DNA from: Mixophyes australis
Taxonomy: Eukaryota; Chordata; Amphibia; Anura; Limnodynastidae
Direction: 5' to 3'
Assembly (NCBI GenBank): GCA_036250195.1
Contig: JAVHZZ010000007.1
Coordinates: 160,631,150 to 160,695,149 of the forward strand
DNA: 64,000 nt
Shown: one piece after another, positions 1 through 10,548 of the stretch
Layout: each line of letters opens with the position of its first letter
Numbering within the stretch: position 1 is the first letter of the stretch
Position numbers and translations under genes: made by a program
The notes under the pieces: model-generated
What the model saw: the letters and a program-made list of their open reading frames with translations, nothing else
What the model was told of the DNA's origin: nothing
The model's database searches: none

Positions 1-2604
1 TGATAGGATGTGTGGTACAGTGATAGGATGTGTGATACTGTGATAGGATGTGTGGTACTGTGATAGGATGTGCGGTACTGTGATAGGATGTGCGGTACTG
101 TGATAGGATGTGCGGTACTGTGATAGGATGTGCGATACTGTGATAGGATGTGTGATACTGTGATAGGATGTGTGATACTGTGATAGGATGTGTGGTACTG
201 TGATAGGATGTGTGGTACTGTGATAGGATGTGTGATACTGTTATAGGATGTGTGATACTGTGATAGGATGTGTGATACTGTGATAGGATGTGTGGTACTG
301 TGATAGGATGTGTGGTACTGTGATAGGATGTGTGATACTGTGATAGGATGTGTGGTACTGTGATAGGATGTGTGGTACTGTGATAGGATGTGTGGTACTG
401 TGATAGGATGTGTGGTACTGTGATAGGATGTGTGATACTGTTATAGGATGTGTGGTACTGTGATAGGATGTGTGGTACAGTGATAGGATGTGTGATACTG
501 TGATAGGATGTGTGGTACTGTGATAGGATGTGCGATACTGTGATAGGATGTGTGATACTGTGATAGGATGTGTGGTACTGTGATAGGATGTGTGGTACTG
601 TGATAGGATGTGTGATACTGTGATAGGATGTGTGATACTGTGATAGGATGTGTGATACTGTGATAGGATGTGTGGTACTGTGATAGGATGTGTGGTACTG
701 TGATAGGATGTGTGGTACTGTGATAGGATGTGTGGTACTGTGATAGGATGTGTGGTACTGTGATAGGATGTGTGATACTGTGATAGGATGTGTGATACTG
801 TGATAGGATGTGTGGTACTGTGATAGGATGTGTGATACTGTGATAGGATGTGTGGTACTGTGATAGGATGTGTGGTACTGTGATAGGATGTGTGGTACTG
901 TGATAGGATGTGCGGTACTGTGATAGGATGTGCGGTACTGTGATAGGATGTGTGATACTGTGATAGGATGTGTGGTACTGTGATAGGATGTGTGGTACTG
1001 TGATAGGATGTGTGGTACTGTGATAGGATGTGCGGTACTGTGATAGGATGTGCGGTACTGTGATAGGATGTGTGATACTGTGATAGGATGTGTGGTACTG
1101 TGATAGGATGTGTGGTACTGTGATAGGATGTGTGATACTGTGATAGGATGTGTGATACTGTGATAGGATGTGTGGTACTGTGATAGGATGTGTGATACTG
1201 TGATAGGATGTGTGATACTGTGATAGGATGTGCGGTACTGTGATAGGATGTGTGGTACTGTGATAGGATGTGTGGTACTGTGATAGGATGTGTGATACTG
1301 TGATAGGATGTGTGATACTGTGATAGGATGTGTGGTACTGTGATAGGATGTGTGATACTGTGATAGGATGTGTGGTACTGTGATAGGATGTGTGGTACTG
1401 TGATAGGATGTGTGGTACTGTGATAGGATGTGCGGTACTGTGATAGGATGTGCGGTACTGTGATAGGATGTGTGATACTGTGATAGGATGTGTGGTACTG
1501 TGATAGGATGTGTGGTACTGTGATAGGATGTGTGGTACTGTGATAGGATGTGTGATACTGTGATAGGATGTGTGGTACTGTGATAGGATGTGTGGTACTG
1601 TGATAGGATGTGTGGTACTGTGATAGGATGTGTGGTACTGTGATAGGATGTGTGGTACTGTGATAGGATGTGTGATACTGTGATAGGATGTGCGGTACTG
1701 TGATAGGATGTGCGGTACTGTGATAGGATGTGTGATACTGTGATAGGATGTGCGATACTGTGATAGGATGTGCGATACTGTGATAGGATGTGTGGTACTG
1801 TGATAGGATGTGTGGTACTGTGATAGGATGTGTGATACTGTGATAGGATGTGCGGTACTGTGATAGGATGTGTGGTACTGTGATAGGATGTGTGGTACTG
1901 TGATAGGATGTGTGATACTGTGATAGGATGTGTGATACTGTGATAGGATGTGTGATACTGTGATAGGATGTGTGATACTGTGATAGGATGTGTGGTACTG
2001 TGATAGGATGTGCGGTACTGTGATAGGATGTGTGGTACTGTGATAGGATGTGTGACACTGTGATAGGATGTGTGGTACTGTGATAGGATGTGTGATACTG
2101 TGATAGGATGTGTGATACTGTGATAGGATGTGTGATACTGTGATAGGATGTGTGATACTGTGATAGGATGTGTGGTACTGTGATAGGATGTGTGGTACTG
2201 TGATAGGATGTGTGACACTGTGATAGGATGTGTGGTACTGTGATAGGATGTGTGGTACTGTGATAGGATGTGTGGTACTGTGATAGGATGTGTGGTACTG
2301 TGATAGGATGTGTGGTACTGTGATAGGATGTGTGGTACTGTGATAGGATGTGCGGTACTGTGATAGGATGTGCGGTACTGTGATAGGATGTGCGGTACTG
2401 TGATAGGATGTGCGGTACTGTGATAGGATGTGCGGTACTGTGATAGGATGTGTGGTACTGTGATAGGATGTGTGGTACTGTGATAGGATGTGTGGTACTG
2501 TGATAGGATGTGTGATACTGTGATAGGATGTGTGATACTGTGATAGGATGTGTGGTACTGTGATAGGATGTGCGGTACTGTGATAGGATGTGCGGTACTG
2601 TGAT
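1..2604. repeat. 20-bp minisatellite, about 130 copies
   Basis: An uninterrupted tandem array runs from the window edge with unit TGATAGGATGTGYGRTACTG. Nearly all variation sits at two positions (T/C and G/A), giving four main unit types, plus rare variants such as a T at the second base at 241 and 441 and a C in the units at 2041 and 2201. The units stay exactly 20 bp, so copies are in register throughout. Because 20 bp reads as a 60-bp codon cycle, very long open frames rich in His, Tyr, Ser and Thr appear on the minus strand; they are by-products of the repeat, not genes. The left end is outside the window. Confidence 0.98.
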
Positions 2605-3668
2605 AAGATGCCACCTTTGTAATAAGACGGTTCGTGAAATTTCATCCCTGCTGGATATTACATGGTCAACTGTAAGTGATATTATTAGAAAGTGGAAGCG
2701 TTTAGGAACAGCAGTAACTCAGCCACGAAACAGAAGACCACGTAAAATCACAGAGCGGGGTCAACGACTACTAAGGCGCATGGTGCATAAAAGTCGCCAA
2801 CGATCTGCTGATTCCATAGCTGAAGAGTTCTGAACTTCCACTGGTATTAATGTAAGCACAAATACTGTGTGGCCGGAGGTTAATGGAATGGGTTTCCATG
2901 GCCGAGCAGCTGCATGCAGCCTCACATCACCAAGACCAATGCCCAGCGTCAGATGGAGTGGTGTAAAGCACACTGACCCTGGACTGTGGAGCAGTGGAAA
3001 CGTGTTCTGTGAAGTGACGAATCACACTTCTCTGTTTGGAAGTCAGATGGGCGAGTCTGGGTTTGGTGGATGCCGGGTGAACGTTACCTGCCTGACTGCA
3101 TTATGCCAACTGTGAAGTTTGGTGGAGGAGGGATAATGGTATGGGGCTATTTTTCAGGGTTTGGGCTAGACCCCTTATCTCCAGTGAAGGGCAATCTTAA
3201 TACTTCAGCATCCCAAGTCATTTTGGACAATGTTATGCTTCCAACTTTGTGGCAATAGTTTGGGGAAGGTCCTTTTCTATTCCAACATGACTGTGCCCCA
3301 GTGCACACAGCAAGGACTACAAAGACATGGTTTGATGATATCGGTGTGGAAGAACTTGACTGGCCCACACAGAGCGCTGACCTCAACCCCATTGAACACC
3401 TTTGGGATGAACGGAGCAGAGATTGTGAGCCAGGACTTCTTGTCCAACATCAGTGCCTGACCTCATAAATACTCTACAGAATGAATGGGCACAAATTCCC
3501 ACAGAAACACTCCAGCATATTGTGGAAAACCTTCCAAGAAGAGTGGAAGCTGTTATCAAAAGGGGGACCAACTCCATATTACAGTATATGTATTTGTGTA
3601 CAATATCATTACAGTCCCTGTTGGTGTAATGGTCAGGCGTCCAAATACTTTTGTCCATATAGTGTATA
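2605..3668 (+). mobile_element. Tc1/mariner element A, 5' end missing
   Basis: The 20-bp array passes directly into Tc1 transposase-like sequence. The right end reads CCAAATACTTTTGTCCATAT followed by AGTGTA, a typical Tc1 terminal inverted repeat, then TATA as the expected TA target site. No matching left terminal repeat is found, because the minisatellite occupies that position. The element is therefore 5'-truncated and cannot move by itself. Confidence 0.9.
2612..3582 (+). pseudogene. Tc1 transposase relic (element A)
   Basis: The transposase would bind the terminal repeats and cut and paste the element at TA sites. Plus-strand frames first show a helix-turn-helix (KTVREISSLL, then STVSDIIRKWKR) followed by a basic RPRK linker at about 2720-2750. 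A TGA stop at 2831-2833 and several frame changes follow. In another frame, near 3287-3410, the catalytic core is readable: HDCAPVHTA supplies the second Asp and SADLNPIEHLWD supplies the Glu, with 34 residues between them, the DD34E spacing of Tc1. The first Asp region near 3010-3060 is disrupted. The gene is broken by at least one stop and several frameshifts and is not functional. Confidence 0.88.
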
Positions 3669-4264
3669 TTAGGAAGGGGTTAATCTCTGACCTGCTGATA
3701 CATATTAGGGAAGGGTTAATCTCTGACCTGCTGATATATATTAGGAAGGGGTTAATCTCTGACCTGCTGATATATATTAGGAAGGGGTTAAACTCTGACC
3801 TGCTGATATATATTAGGAAGGGGTTCATCTCTGACCTGCTGATATATATTAGGAAGGGGTTAATCTCTGACCTGCTGATATATATTAGGAAGGGGTTAAT
3901 CTCTGACCTGCTGATATATATTAGGAAGGGGTTAATCTCTGACCTGCTGATATATATTAGGAAGGGGTTAATCTCTGACCTGCTGATATATATTAGGAAG
4001 GGGTTAATCTCTGACCTGCTGATATATATTAGGAAGGGGTTAATCTCTGACCTGCTGATATATATTAGGAAGGGGTTAATCTCTGACCTGCTGATATATA
4101 TTAGGAAGGGGTTAATCTCTGACCTGCTGATATATATTAGGAAGGGGTTAATCTCTGACCTGCTGATACATATTAGGAAGGGGTTAATCTCTGACCTGCT
4201 GATATATATTAGGAAGGGGTTAATCTCTGACCTGCTGATATATATTAGGAAGGGGTTAATCTCT
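3667..4264. repeat. 36-bp minisatellite, about 16-17 copies
   Basis: Unit of 36 bp built on TATATTAGGAAGGGGTTAAT followed by CTCTGACCTGCTGATA. It begins exactly at the TA end of the Tc1 element A terminal repeat. Copies differ by single bases (for example AACTCTG near 3790, TTCATC near 3825, TACATATT near 4168). A multiple of three keeps both strands open (IRKGLISDLLIY cycle), which is not evidence of coding. Confidence 0.97.
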
Positions 4265-5303
4265 TTTATCATTTACTTTTGCGCTGGTTTCTTTCAGTGA
4301 TATTCTGATTTTTAGGAGTTTACGACGTCTCTGCTGATCATTGACTGGGAAATGCTTTTATTAATAAGATTTTTAGCGGATGTTCAGTAACGACTCTGCA
4401 ATCTGGTGAGATAATGGCTCCAATATTCACACTATATTCAACTCAATGGACTCAATGTAAATAATGCACTTGTTTCCCTAAACATTGTTTAAATTATTGC
4501 TCAGGCATTTGGATTGAAGTTGCTGAATTGAGCGACATCCCAGCGGAGAGCAGGAATCACGGCTATTATGCTGTTTAATTGAGCATCTGTAGAAGTTCAT
4601 GTTGGGAAGGTCTCCTAAGAGTTGTGTCAGTGTTAAAGCATCCTGATTGCATCCTGTAAATTGTGTCATGAGAAGGACTTTTATGCAGATCTGCAGAAGC
4701 ATAATGTTCCCGAATTATGAGGTTTATTTATTATAGGAAGAAAGTCCTATTTCTGGCTTCTCCCTGTATATCAAGGGTGATGACTGCACTAAGGCTTGTG
4801 GTAGTCCCAGCAGCGATTCCCCAACCAACACCTCCAGAAGGTTCCTCCTGTCTCCAGGGATATCAGGAGAAGATTGCTTTGCTTATTTAAATAAAGCATT
4901 TTTTATATGTTAATATTAATAAAATATTTTTATTATTTATTTTTTTCTATATTTTTTGCTAATATTTTTTCTATAAAGTGGAACTATAAGTGCAGGTCCG
5001 GAGCCCCAGGTCCACTGCACACGCGTGAATCAGTGAGCTGGGTCACGTTAGCACAGGTCCCCTCATAGTGGCCCCTTACCTCCAGTGTCACTCAGCTGCC
5101 TCAGCTCAGTAGTAATACTCATACTATTGGCTTGGTGACTGATAATGACAGATCTGAAAGTCACATTTAAATTATTGGCTCATAAAGTTTACAAAACTCT
5201 CCCCAAAACCCAGACTTCAGCAGACTTATATAAACAGAGCAACGAGTCACCCAAGAAGCCACAGACTCATATAACAAAGAGGGTAAATTCAGACAAATAT
5301 ATT
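4265..5303. other. Unique intronic sequence, no gene seen
   Basis: No repeat unit, RNA gene or convincing exon was recognised. There is an AT-rich patch at about 4885-4975. Short open frames here lack family resemblance or splice context. Confidence 0.6.
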
Positions 5304-5460
5304 CCATACTTGCCAACTCTCCCTGAATGTCAGGGAGACTCCCTGAACTAGGGGTGATCTCCCTCACTCCCTGAAGAGTCTGGCATTCTCCCTGATGCTG
5401 AGCCAGTACAAGCCGTGGTTGGCTTCGCCATCTGTGGCATGATGACACAGTTCAGAAATT
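5304..5460 (+). mobile_element. CCATACTTGCC-type TIR repeat, copy 1 (partial)
   Basis: Starts CCATACTTGCCAACTCTCCC and continues with short inverted CCCTGAATGTCAGGGAG-like dyads, as do copies at 14624, 28287 and 56218. The most complete copy (14624-14903) ends AAGTATGG, the reverse complement of CCATACTT, so the family behaves like a non-autonomous DNA transposon. This copy is diverged and its right end is not clear. No coding capacity. Confidence 0.7.
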
Positions 5461-5817
5461 GTGTCCTATGTTCATGTATTGATGCCTATGGAGGTGGCCA
5501 TTTTCATGGAGATCAAGGGGTAAATGTATCATACCCCGGTTTCTTCAACTCGTGGGAGTTCGGCGTCTTCGCAGCTTAAATTTAAAGCGGCGCTGCCTTG
5601 TAACCGGAAACAGAAGGGGGGGTGAGAGACACCGGAAGGGGGATGAGAAACACCGGAAGGGGGGGATGAGAGACACAAGAAGGGGGTGTGTGAGAGATAC
5701 CAGAAGGGGGGGTGAGAGACACCAGAAGGGGGGTCATGGCTGTTTCAGCAGCATCAACATGGGTGGGTGACAGAGCAAGGACCAGGTGGCAGAGAAATGG
5801 TAGAACACAGTGATAAG
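5461..5817. other. Unique DNA with a short G-rich direct repeat
   Basis: About 5610-5745 carries five to six imperfect copies of a GAGAGACACCGGAAGGGGG-like unit of about 20-25 bp. The remainder shows nothing recognisable. Confidence 0.6.
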
Positions 5818-6884
5818 TACACTAATCAGCCACAACATTACAACCACCTGCCTAATATTGTGTAGGTCCTCCTTGTGCCGCCAAAATAGCTCTGACCCAT
5901 TGAGGCATGGATTCCAAGTGTATTGAATAACATTGATTATCTCATTATTATGGCAGCTATCAAGGGGTGGGATATATTAGGCAGCAATTGATTAGTCGGT
6001 TCTTGAAGTTGATGTGTTGGAAGCAGGAAAAATGGACAAGTGTAAGAATCTGAGCGACTTTGACAAGGGAAAAATTGTGATAACTAAACGGCTGGGTCAG
6101 AGCATCTCCAATACGGAGTGAAGACTACCCCGTCTGGTCCAATCCCACAGAAGAGCTACTGTAGCACAAATTGCTGAAAAAGTTAATGCTGGTTATGATA
6201 TAAAGGTGTCAGAACACACAGTGCATCGCAGCTCCTACTATGGGCTTGTAAGCACCAGAACCAGACCATGGAGCGATGAAAGAAGGTAGTCTGGTCTGGT
6301 GTGATGAATCACGGTCTCTTTTACATCATGTGAATGGTCAGGTGCGTGTGCGGAAGAAGGCACTATGGGAAGAAGGCAGCCAGCGGAGGCAGTGTGATGC
6401 TCTGGGCAATGCTCTGCTGGGAAACCTTGGGTCCTGGCATTCACGTGGATGTAACTTTGACACGTACCACCTACATAAACATTGCTGCAGACCAAGTACA
6501 CACCTTCATGGCATTGGTATTCCCTGATGGCAGTGGCCTCTTTAAGCAGCATAATGCGCCCCGCCACACTGCAGGACTTGTTCAGGAATGGTTTGAGGAA
6601 CATGACAAAGAGATCAAGGTGTTGACTTGGCCTCCAAATTCCCCAGATCTCAATCCAATAGAGCATCTGTGGGATGTGCTGGAAAAACAAGTCCGAGCCA
6701 TGGAGGCCTCCACCTCACAACTTACAGGACTTAAAGAATATGCCACTAGAGTGCCAAATACCACAGGACACCTTCAGAGGTCTTGTGGAGGCCATACCTC
6801 CACGGGTCAGGGATTTTTTTGATGGCGTGAGGGGAACCTACACAATATTAGAAAGGAAGTCATTATCAGTGGATAGACTGTACA
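5818..6884 (+). mobile_element. Tc1/mariner element B, near full length but degraded
   Basis: The left end begins TACACTAATCAGCCACAACA and runs into ACCACCTGCCTAATATTGTG. The right end, about 6834-6884, carries ACCTACACAATATTAG then decayed sequence ending GTACA, matching the left end in reverse complement with many changes. Length about 1.07 kb, normal for Tc1. The left TA is likely target site. Confidence 0.85.
6032..6822 (+). pseudogene. Tc1 transposase relic (element B), second Asp lost
   Basis: The start is the ATG at 6032 ([13 protein letters not shown]), followed by a helix-turn-helix region that meets a stop near 6118. After frame changes, CDESRSLL near 6300 gives the first catalytic Asp. 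From 6334 a frame of 162 residues contains GGSVMLWAMLCW, KQHNAPRHTAGL and SPDLNPIEHLWD. In the second motif the catalytic Asp (normally in QDNAP) is His, and the gap from that position to the Glu is 36 residues, unlike the 34 of element A, so B belongs to a different Tc1 subgroup. Stops, frameshifts and the Asp loss make it inactive. Confidence 0.9.
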
Positions 6885-7643
6885 CCTAAGTATGCAGGAG
6901 ACTGGATCCTCACGCTACCTTCAGATTGGGGCTGTGTTGGGAGAATAATTAATGGAGAAGGATTTCGGGATGCTAGTTGATCAGTGGGTACGTGATAAGT
7001 GGCTATAAAAATTGATGATTTGCATTTCGGTGAGTGATAAATAGGAACCAAAATTCAGTAACAATTCTGTCAGCAGGTCACAAAAAAGATCTTATGAAAT
7101 TGAAAAGTGCAGAGACTTAGAACCCATTAGATACATGTGCGCATGGATAGGACAGTTAGGTGTCATATTGAGATATAGTAGGAAAAAGTCACAAGACAAA
7201 AGTAGAAACAGAAATGTCACAAATCGGCCACATAGTGCGGCAGCCTCCGATCACCGTGACCAGGAGATTATGGCTCTTACATCTGTGTGTACGCAAAGGA
7301 AATCTCACAGATATCTTCTCTGTTTTCTACAATACAATGGGTGTTCGGGGGGACCAGGGACCAGAAAATGTTACCGGACAGGTGATAAATACAGGGCAAA
7401 AGATAACAGCAAAACCTATTTGTTCAAAATAAGCAGTAAATCTGTCCTTTGTAATGTTTTATATAATCCTACATTAATGTGAACATGTTATCCTGGCAAG
7501 CATGGTAACAAGCAGAACGGTGTGTCCTCATTATTATTGCAGATTGGCGCACAGTCACTATCGTGAATTATTGACGTGCAGTCACTATTCTGGCATATTG
7601 GCATACAGTCACCATTTTGAAAGGCAAATATCTTGATATTTCA
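6885..7643. other. Unique intronic sequence
   Basis: No recognisable gene. About 7550-7620 holds two to three loose copies of a CAGTCACTAT-type phrase. A 115-residue open frame at 7135-7482 has no family resemblance that I can name and no splice support. Confidence 0.55.
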
Positions 7644-7682
<39 letters not shown>

Positions 7683-7692
7683 CATCATCATT
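7644..7692. repeat. (ATT)n/(ATC)n microsatellite, tail of reversed L2
   Basis: A run of ATT then ATC triplets abuts the 3' end of the minus-strand L2 fragment. L2/CR1-type LINEs commonly end in short simple repeats rather than poly(A), so this is probably the element's own tail. Confidence 0.9.
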
Positions 7693-8702
7693 TATTTGTT
7701 AGGTGCCACAAGGTATCCGCAGCGCCGCACACAGTACTAACAGTAGACTATACAGGGTGAAATCATACAGAACAATGAACAAAAGTACCAATACTTCAGA
7801 AACTCCGGCCAGTCATATACAGTAAAGACGGAGCGGAAGAACAGGTGTGGAGACAGGAGGGGAGGGGGCCCTGCTCATACGAGCTTACATCCTAAGGTAG
7901 GGTAAACAGACCAGGCACAAGAGGAGCCAGTTGAGGCAAGAGGAGAGAAGGGAGGATGAGCAAAGGGAGGAGATGGGGGTTAAGTAGATGGTTGGTAGGC
8001 TTTGAGGAAGAGGTGAGTTTTGAGTGCACGTTTGAAGGAGCACAGAGTAGGAGAGAGGCGGATGGAACGAGGGAGGTCGTTCCAGTGAAGGGGGGCTGCA
8101 CGGGAAAAGTCTTGGATTCTGGAGTGGGAAGAGGTGATAAGGGTGGAGGAGAGGCGGCAGTCGTTGGCCGAGCGCAGGGAGTGGGCAGGAGTGTGAATGG
8201 AGAGGAGGTTAGAGATATAAGGGGCAGTAGAGTTGGAGAGAGCCTTGTAAGTGGTGGTGAGGAGTTTGAAAAGGATTCTGTAGGGGAAGGGGAGCCAGTG
8301 TAAGACAAGGCAGAGAGTAGAGGCTGAGGAGGAGCGGCGTGAGAGGAAGATGAGTCTTGCGGCCGCATTGAGTATAGAGCGGAGGGGGGAGAGACGGGAG
8401 TGGGGGAGGCCAGTGAAGAGGAGGTTACAATAATCGAGGCGGGAGATGATGATTGCGTGGATGATAGTTTTGGTGGCCTCCTGAGAGAGAAAAGGACGGA
8501 TGCGGGCGATGTTGCGTAGTTGGAAGCGACAGGCTTGGGCAAGAGAATGAATGTGGGGGGCAAAAGAGAGAGAGGAGTCGAGGGTGACACCCAGGCAGCG
8601 AAGTTGGGTGACAGAGGAGATGGTGGTGTTGTTAACGACAATAGAGAGGTCATCGTGGGATGGGAGTCTGGGCAGAGGAAAGACAATGAGTTCAGTTTTA
8701 GA
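7693..8702 (-). mobile_element. L2-type LINE, 5'-truncated, reversed
   Basis: Read on the minus strand, frames across this segment match the C-terminal part of L2 reverse transcriptase protein: KTELIVFP just after the RT core, SRLDYCN, LHWLPFPYRI, and LRSAND further on. The same landmarks occur in the L2 copy at 37561-40665. The 3' end (low coordinates) has a GTGCGGCGCTGCGGATACCT stem-like sequence before the ATT tail. The endonuclease and RT core are absent. A 290-residue frame at 7892-8764 lies in a shifted reading frame and is not the LINE protein. Confidence 0.85.
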
Positions 8703-8812
8703 TTATAATGCATTACATGCATTATAATAATATATGCATTATATGCAATATATAATACATGCATTATTATAATGCATTACCTGCATTATAATAATAATAC
8801 AGGTAATGATAA
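8703..8812. repeat. AT-rich self-complementary repeat
   Basis: Repeated TGCATTATAATGCATTAC-like words on both strands form several overlapping palindromes. It sits between the truncated 5' edge of the L2 fragment and the DPP exon intron flank. Such sequence can extrude cruciforms; no gene is present. Confidence 0.8.
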
Positions 8813-8848
8813 ATAGTTTAATAGACAGGTAAATCAGAGGTCACTCAC

Positions 8849-8963
8849 CTGGAGTCAGCAATATTACAGACATTGTGATTAGGGAACAGACCACCAGAAT
8901 AACCAATAATGCAATAGCGATTCCTTTCCAGTTCCGCTGAGGGGGGCTGCTGCTTCCCATCTC
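8849..8963 (-). CDS. DPP10: DPP10-like (DPP6/DPP10 family) internal exon, transmembrane segment
   Basis: DPP6 and DPP10 are catalytically dead dipeptidyl-peptidase-like, single-pass type II membrane proteins that bind Kv4 channels in neurons and alter their surface expression and gating. Read on the minus strand, this 115-bp exon gives [20 protein letters not shown] then [18 protein letters not shown] and ends one base into the next codon. [18 protein letters not shown] is the family's juxtamembrane and membrane signature. The following [15 protein letters not shown] fits my memory of DPP10 better than DPP6. The membrane span is [22 protein letters not shown]. Splice sites are good: acceptor TGTTCTGTGTCTAG before GAG, donor CCAG/GTGAGT. 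Frame is intact and codons look normal. It is the only host exon found, so neighbours are intronic. Alternative: DPP6. Confidence 0.9.
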
Positions 8964-9000
8964 CTAGACACAGAACAAACACGCTGGTGAGTCTTAGTAC
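8964..9000 (-). promoter_or_regulatory. 3' splice acceptor and branch-point region of the DPP exon
   Basis: On the minus strand the sequence reads GTACTAAGACTCACC, then a T-rich stretch GTGTTTGTTCTGTGTCTAG directly before the exon. TACTAAG resembles a branch point about 30 bases from the AG. The TG-rich microsatellite begins immediately upstream of this, so the acceptor is separated from the array by only a few bases. Confidence 0.75.
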
Positions 9001-9335
9001 TGTATGCAGGTATGTGTATGTGTGTATGTGTGTATGTGTGTATGTATGTGTGTATGTATGTGTGTATGTATGTGTGTATGTGTGTATGCAGGTAGGTGTA
9101 TGTGTGTATGTGTATGTGTGTGTATGTATGTGTGTATGTATGTGTGTGTATGTGTGTATGTATGTATGTGTGTATGTGTGTATGTGTGTATGTGTGTATG
9201 TATGTATGTGTATGTGTATGTGTGTATGTATGTATGTGTGTATGTGTGTGTGTATGTGTGTATGTGTGTATGTATGTGTGTGTATGTTTATGTGTGTATG
9301 TGTGTATGTGTGTATGTGTGTAGGTGTATGTGTGT
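9001..9335. repeat. TGTA/TGTG microsatellite
   Basis: Irregular mixture of GTATGTGTGTATG words over about 335 bp. All plus-strand frames are open (Met/Cys/Val/Tyr), which is an artefact. The array begins next to the predicted branch point of the DPP exon on the minus strand, where it is CA-rich in the pre-mRNA. Confidence 0.95.
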
Positions 9336-10548
9336 CAGGATGTTTGGGAGCCTCTCTGTCTGGATCTACACTTTCCTATATGAATCAGTAAGTAATAAGG
9401 CAAGCATACACGTAATCAGTGAATAATGAGAAAAACATAAAGGAATACAATTAAAATATTACATAAGCGCTCATCTGGGTCATATTAAAACAAACTAATT
9501 GAATCCATCTTCAAATTTTATATCAAAATTAACAGTTATATTAATAAACAAAAGTGTGCTAGCAGGGCGGCATAATGGAACAAGACCCCTCACAGCCTCT
9601 TCCTCCTCTATCTGTAACACCAGGAGATTAGTGTAGAGTTTTCCCTGATAGAGAGCAGGTCCTATATACTATTTCAGGGATCGGAAGGGAGGATGAGGGG
9701 TACATGGCTCTGCATGTATCTATATTACACAGTGCAGGTGAGAACAGGTGAAAGGTGTCATAATAAGGATGGTGTCATAGAACATACATAAATTACATTG
9801 GTGTTAGTTTCAGCCACCTACGCTACATACACAGGTACATGTGTACTGTGCCTGCACGATCATACTCCTGTACACCGCTCATTCCGTATCCTTGTACTTG
9901 ACCATACATTTTCCCATATATATTAAATTTAATGCTCTGGTAACCCATTCACTCCTGGGCAGTCAGCAATGATTTGTAAAGTGTTTCAGGCCCTTAGAGC
10001 ACAAGAGGAATAAAATAACAGTTAATCAATAAATGGATCACACTAATTCAGCCAGTCATTAATTTGCAGCCGGTTATTCATGCATTTTAAAATGATCTGA
10101 TTTCACACGAGACGTGACCTGAAATGTAATTGGCCTCTGGCTCGTAATCGCTCACTTCATGCTGCTAAGATTAACAGTTGTTGTTCTTCAGATGGAAGAT
10201 GTCCAAATATTCAGAATATGACACAGACAATGAGGAGGTGCAATACCTTACTCTGCCTGATGGAAGGCTGGGTAACTAGTAAGGGTAAGGGTCACACAGG
10301 AGGGTGTCTAGTTCTATCGGAAAAATGTATTTTTATTATGCTGGATCTTATAAAAGAGCTCAGAGAAGGAGCATTTTTCTATCAATAAATGGATTTATTT
10401 TATTGCTCAACAGTCATGGAAACCAGACCTTGTGCCACACTTTTTAATGGGACGTATTTTGCAGCTTTCTGTTGAATTTTGACAAAAAATAAAATTTCTA
10501 GGTGCAGTTCCAGTAATGCAACAAAATACTTCAAATAAACAACAGCGA
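9336..10548. other. Unique intronic sequence, possible conserved non-coding element
   Basis: No gene or repeat seen. About 9940-10200 is complex, non-repetitive and rich in TAAT-core words (AGTCATTAATTTGC, TGTAATTGG, GCATTTTAAAATGATC), a composition seen in conserved enhancers of developmental genes. This is only a compositional hint. Confidence 0.4.

Noticed and set aside
1..2604. Telomeric or centromeric satellite
   Set aside because: The unit is not a telomere repeat and the array is short and surrounded by intron; nothing shows centromere function.
241..2645. Minus-strand open frames of 605 and 734 residues (His/Tyr/Ser/Thr cycles)
   Set aside because: They are translations of the 20-bp minisatellite in different frames; every frame is open because the unit has no minus-strand stop in these phases.
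3485..4300. 271-residue plus frame and 238-residue minus frame
   Set aside because: Translation of the 36-bp array plus the Tc1 3' end.
7892..8764. 290-residue Ser/Pro/Leu-rich minus-strand frame
   Set aside because: It is the wrong frame of the reversed L2 fragment; the LINE landmarks are in the other frames.
8849..8963. DPP6 instead of DPP10
   Set aside because: The part [15 protein letters not shown] agrees better with my memory of DPP10; DPP6 differs around this point. Not fully excluded without alignment.
9004..9426. Cys/Val/Tyr/Met-rich frames of up to 140 residues
   Set aside because: Microsatellite translation.
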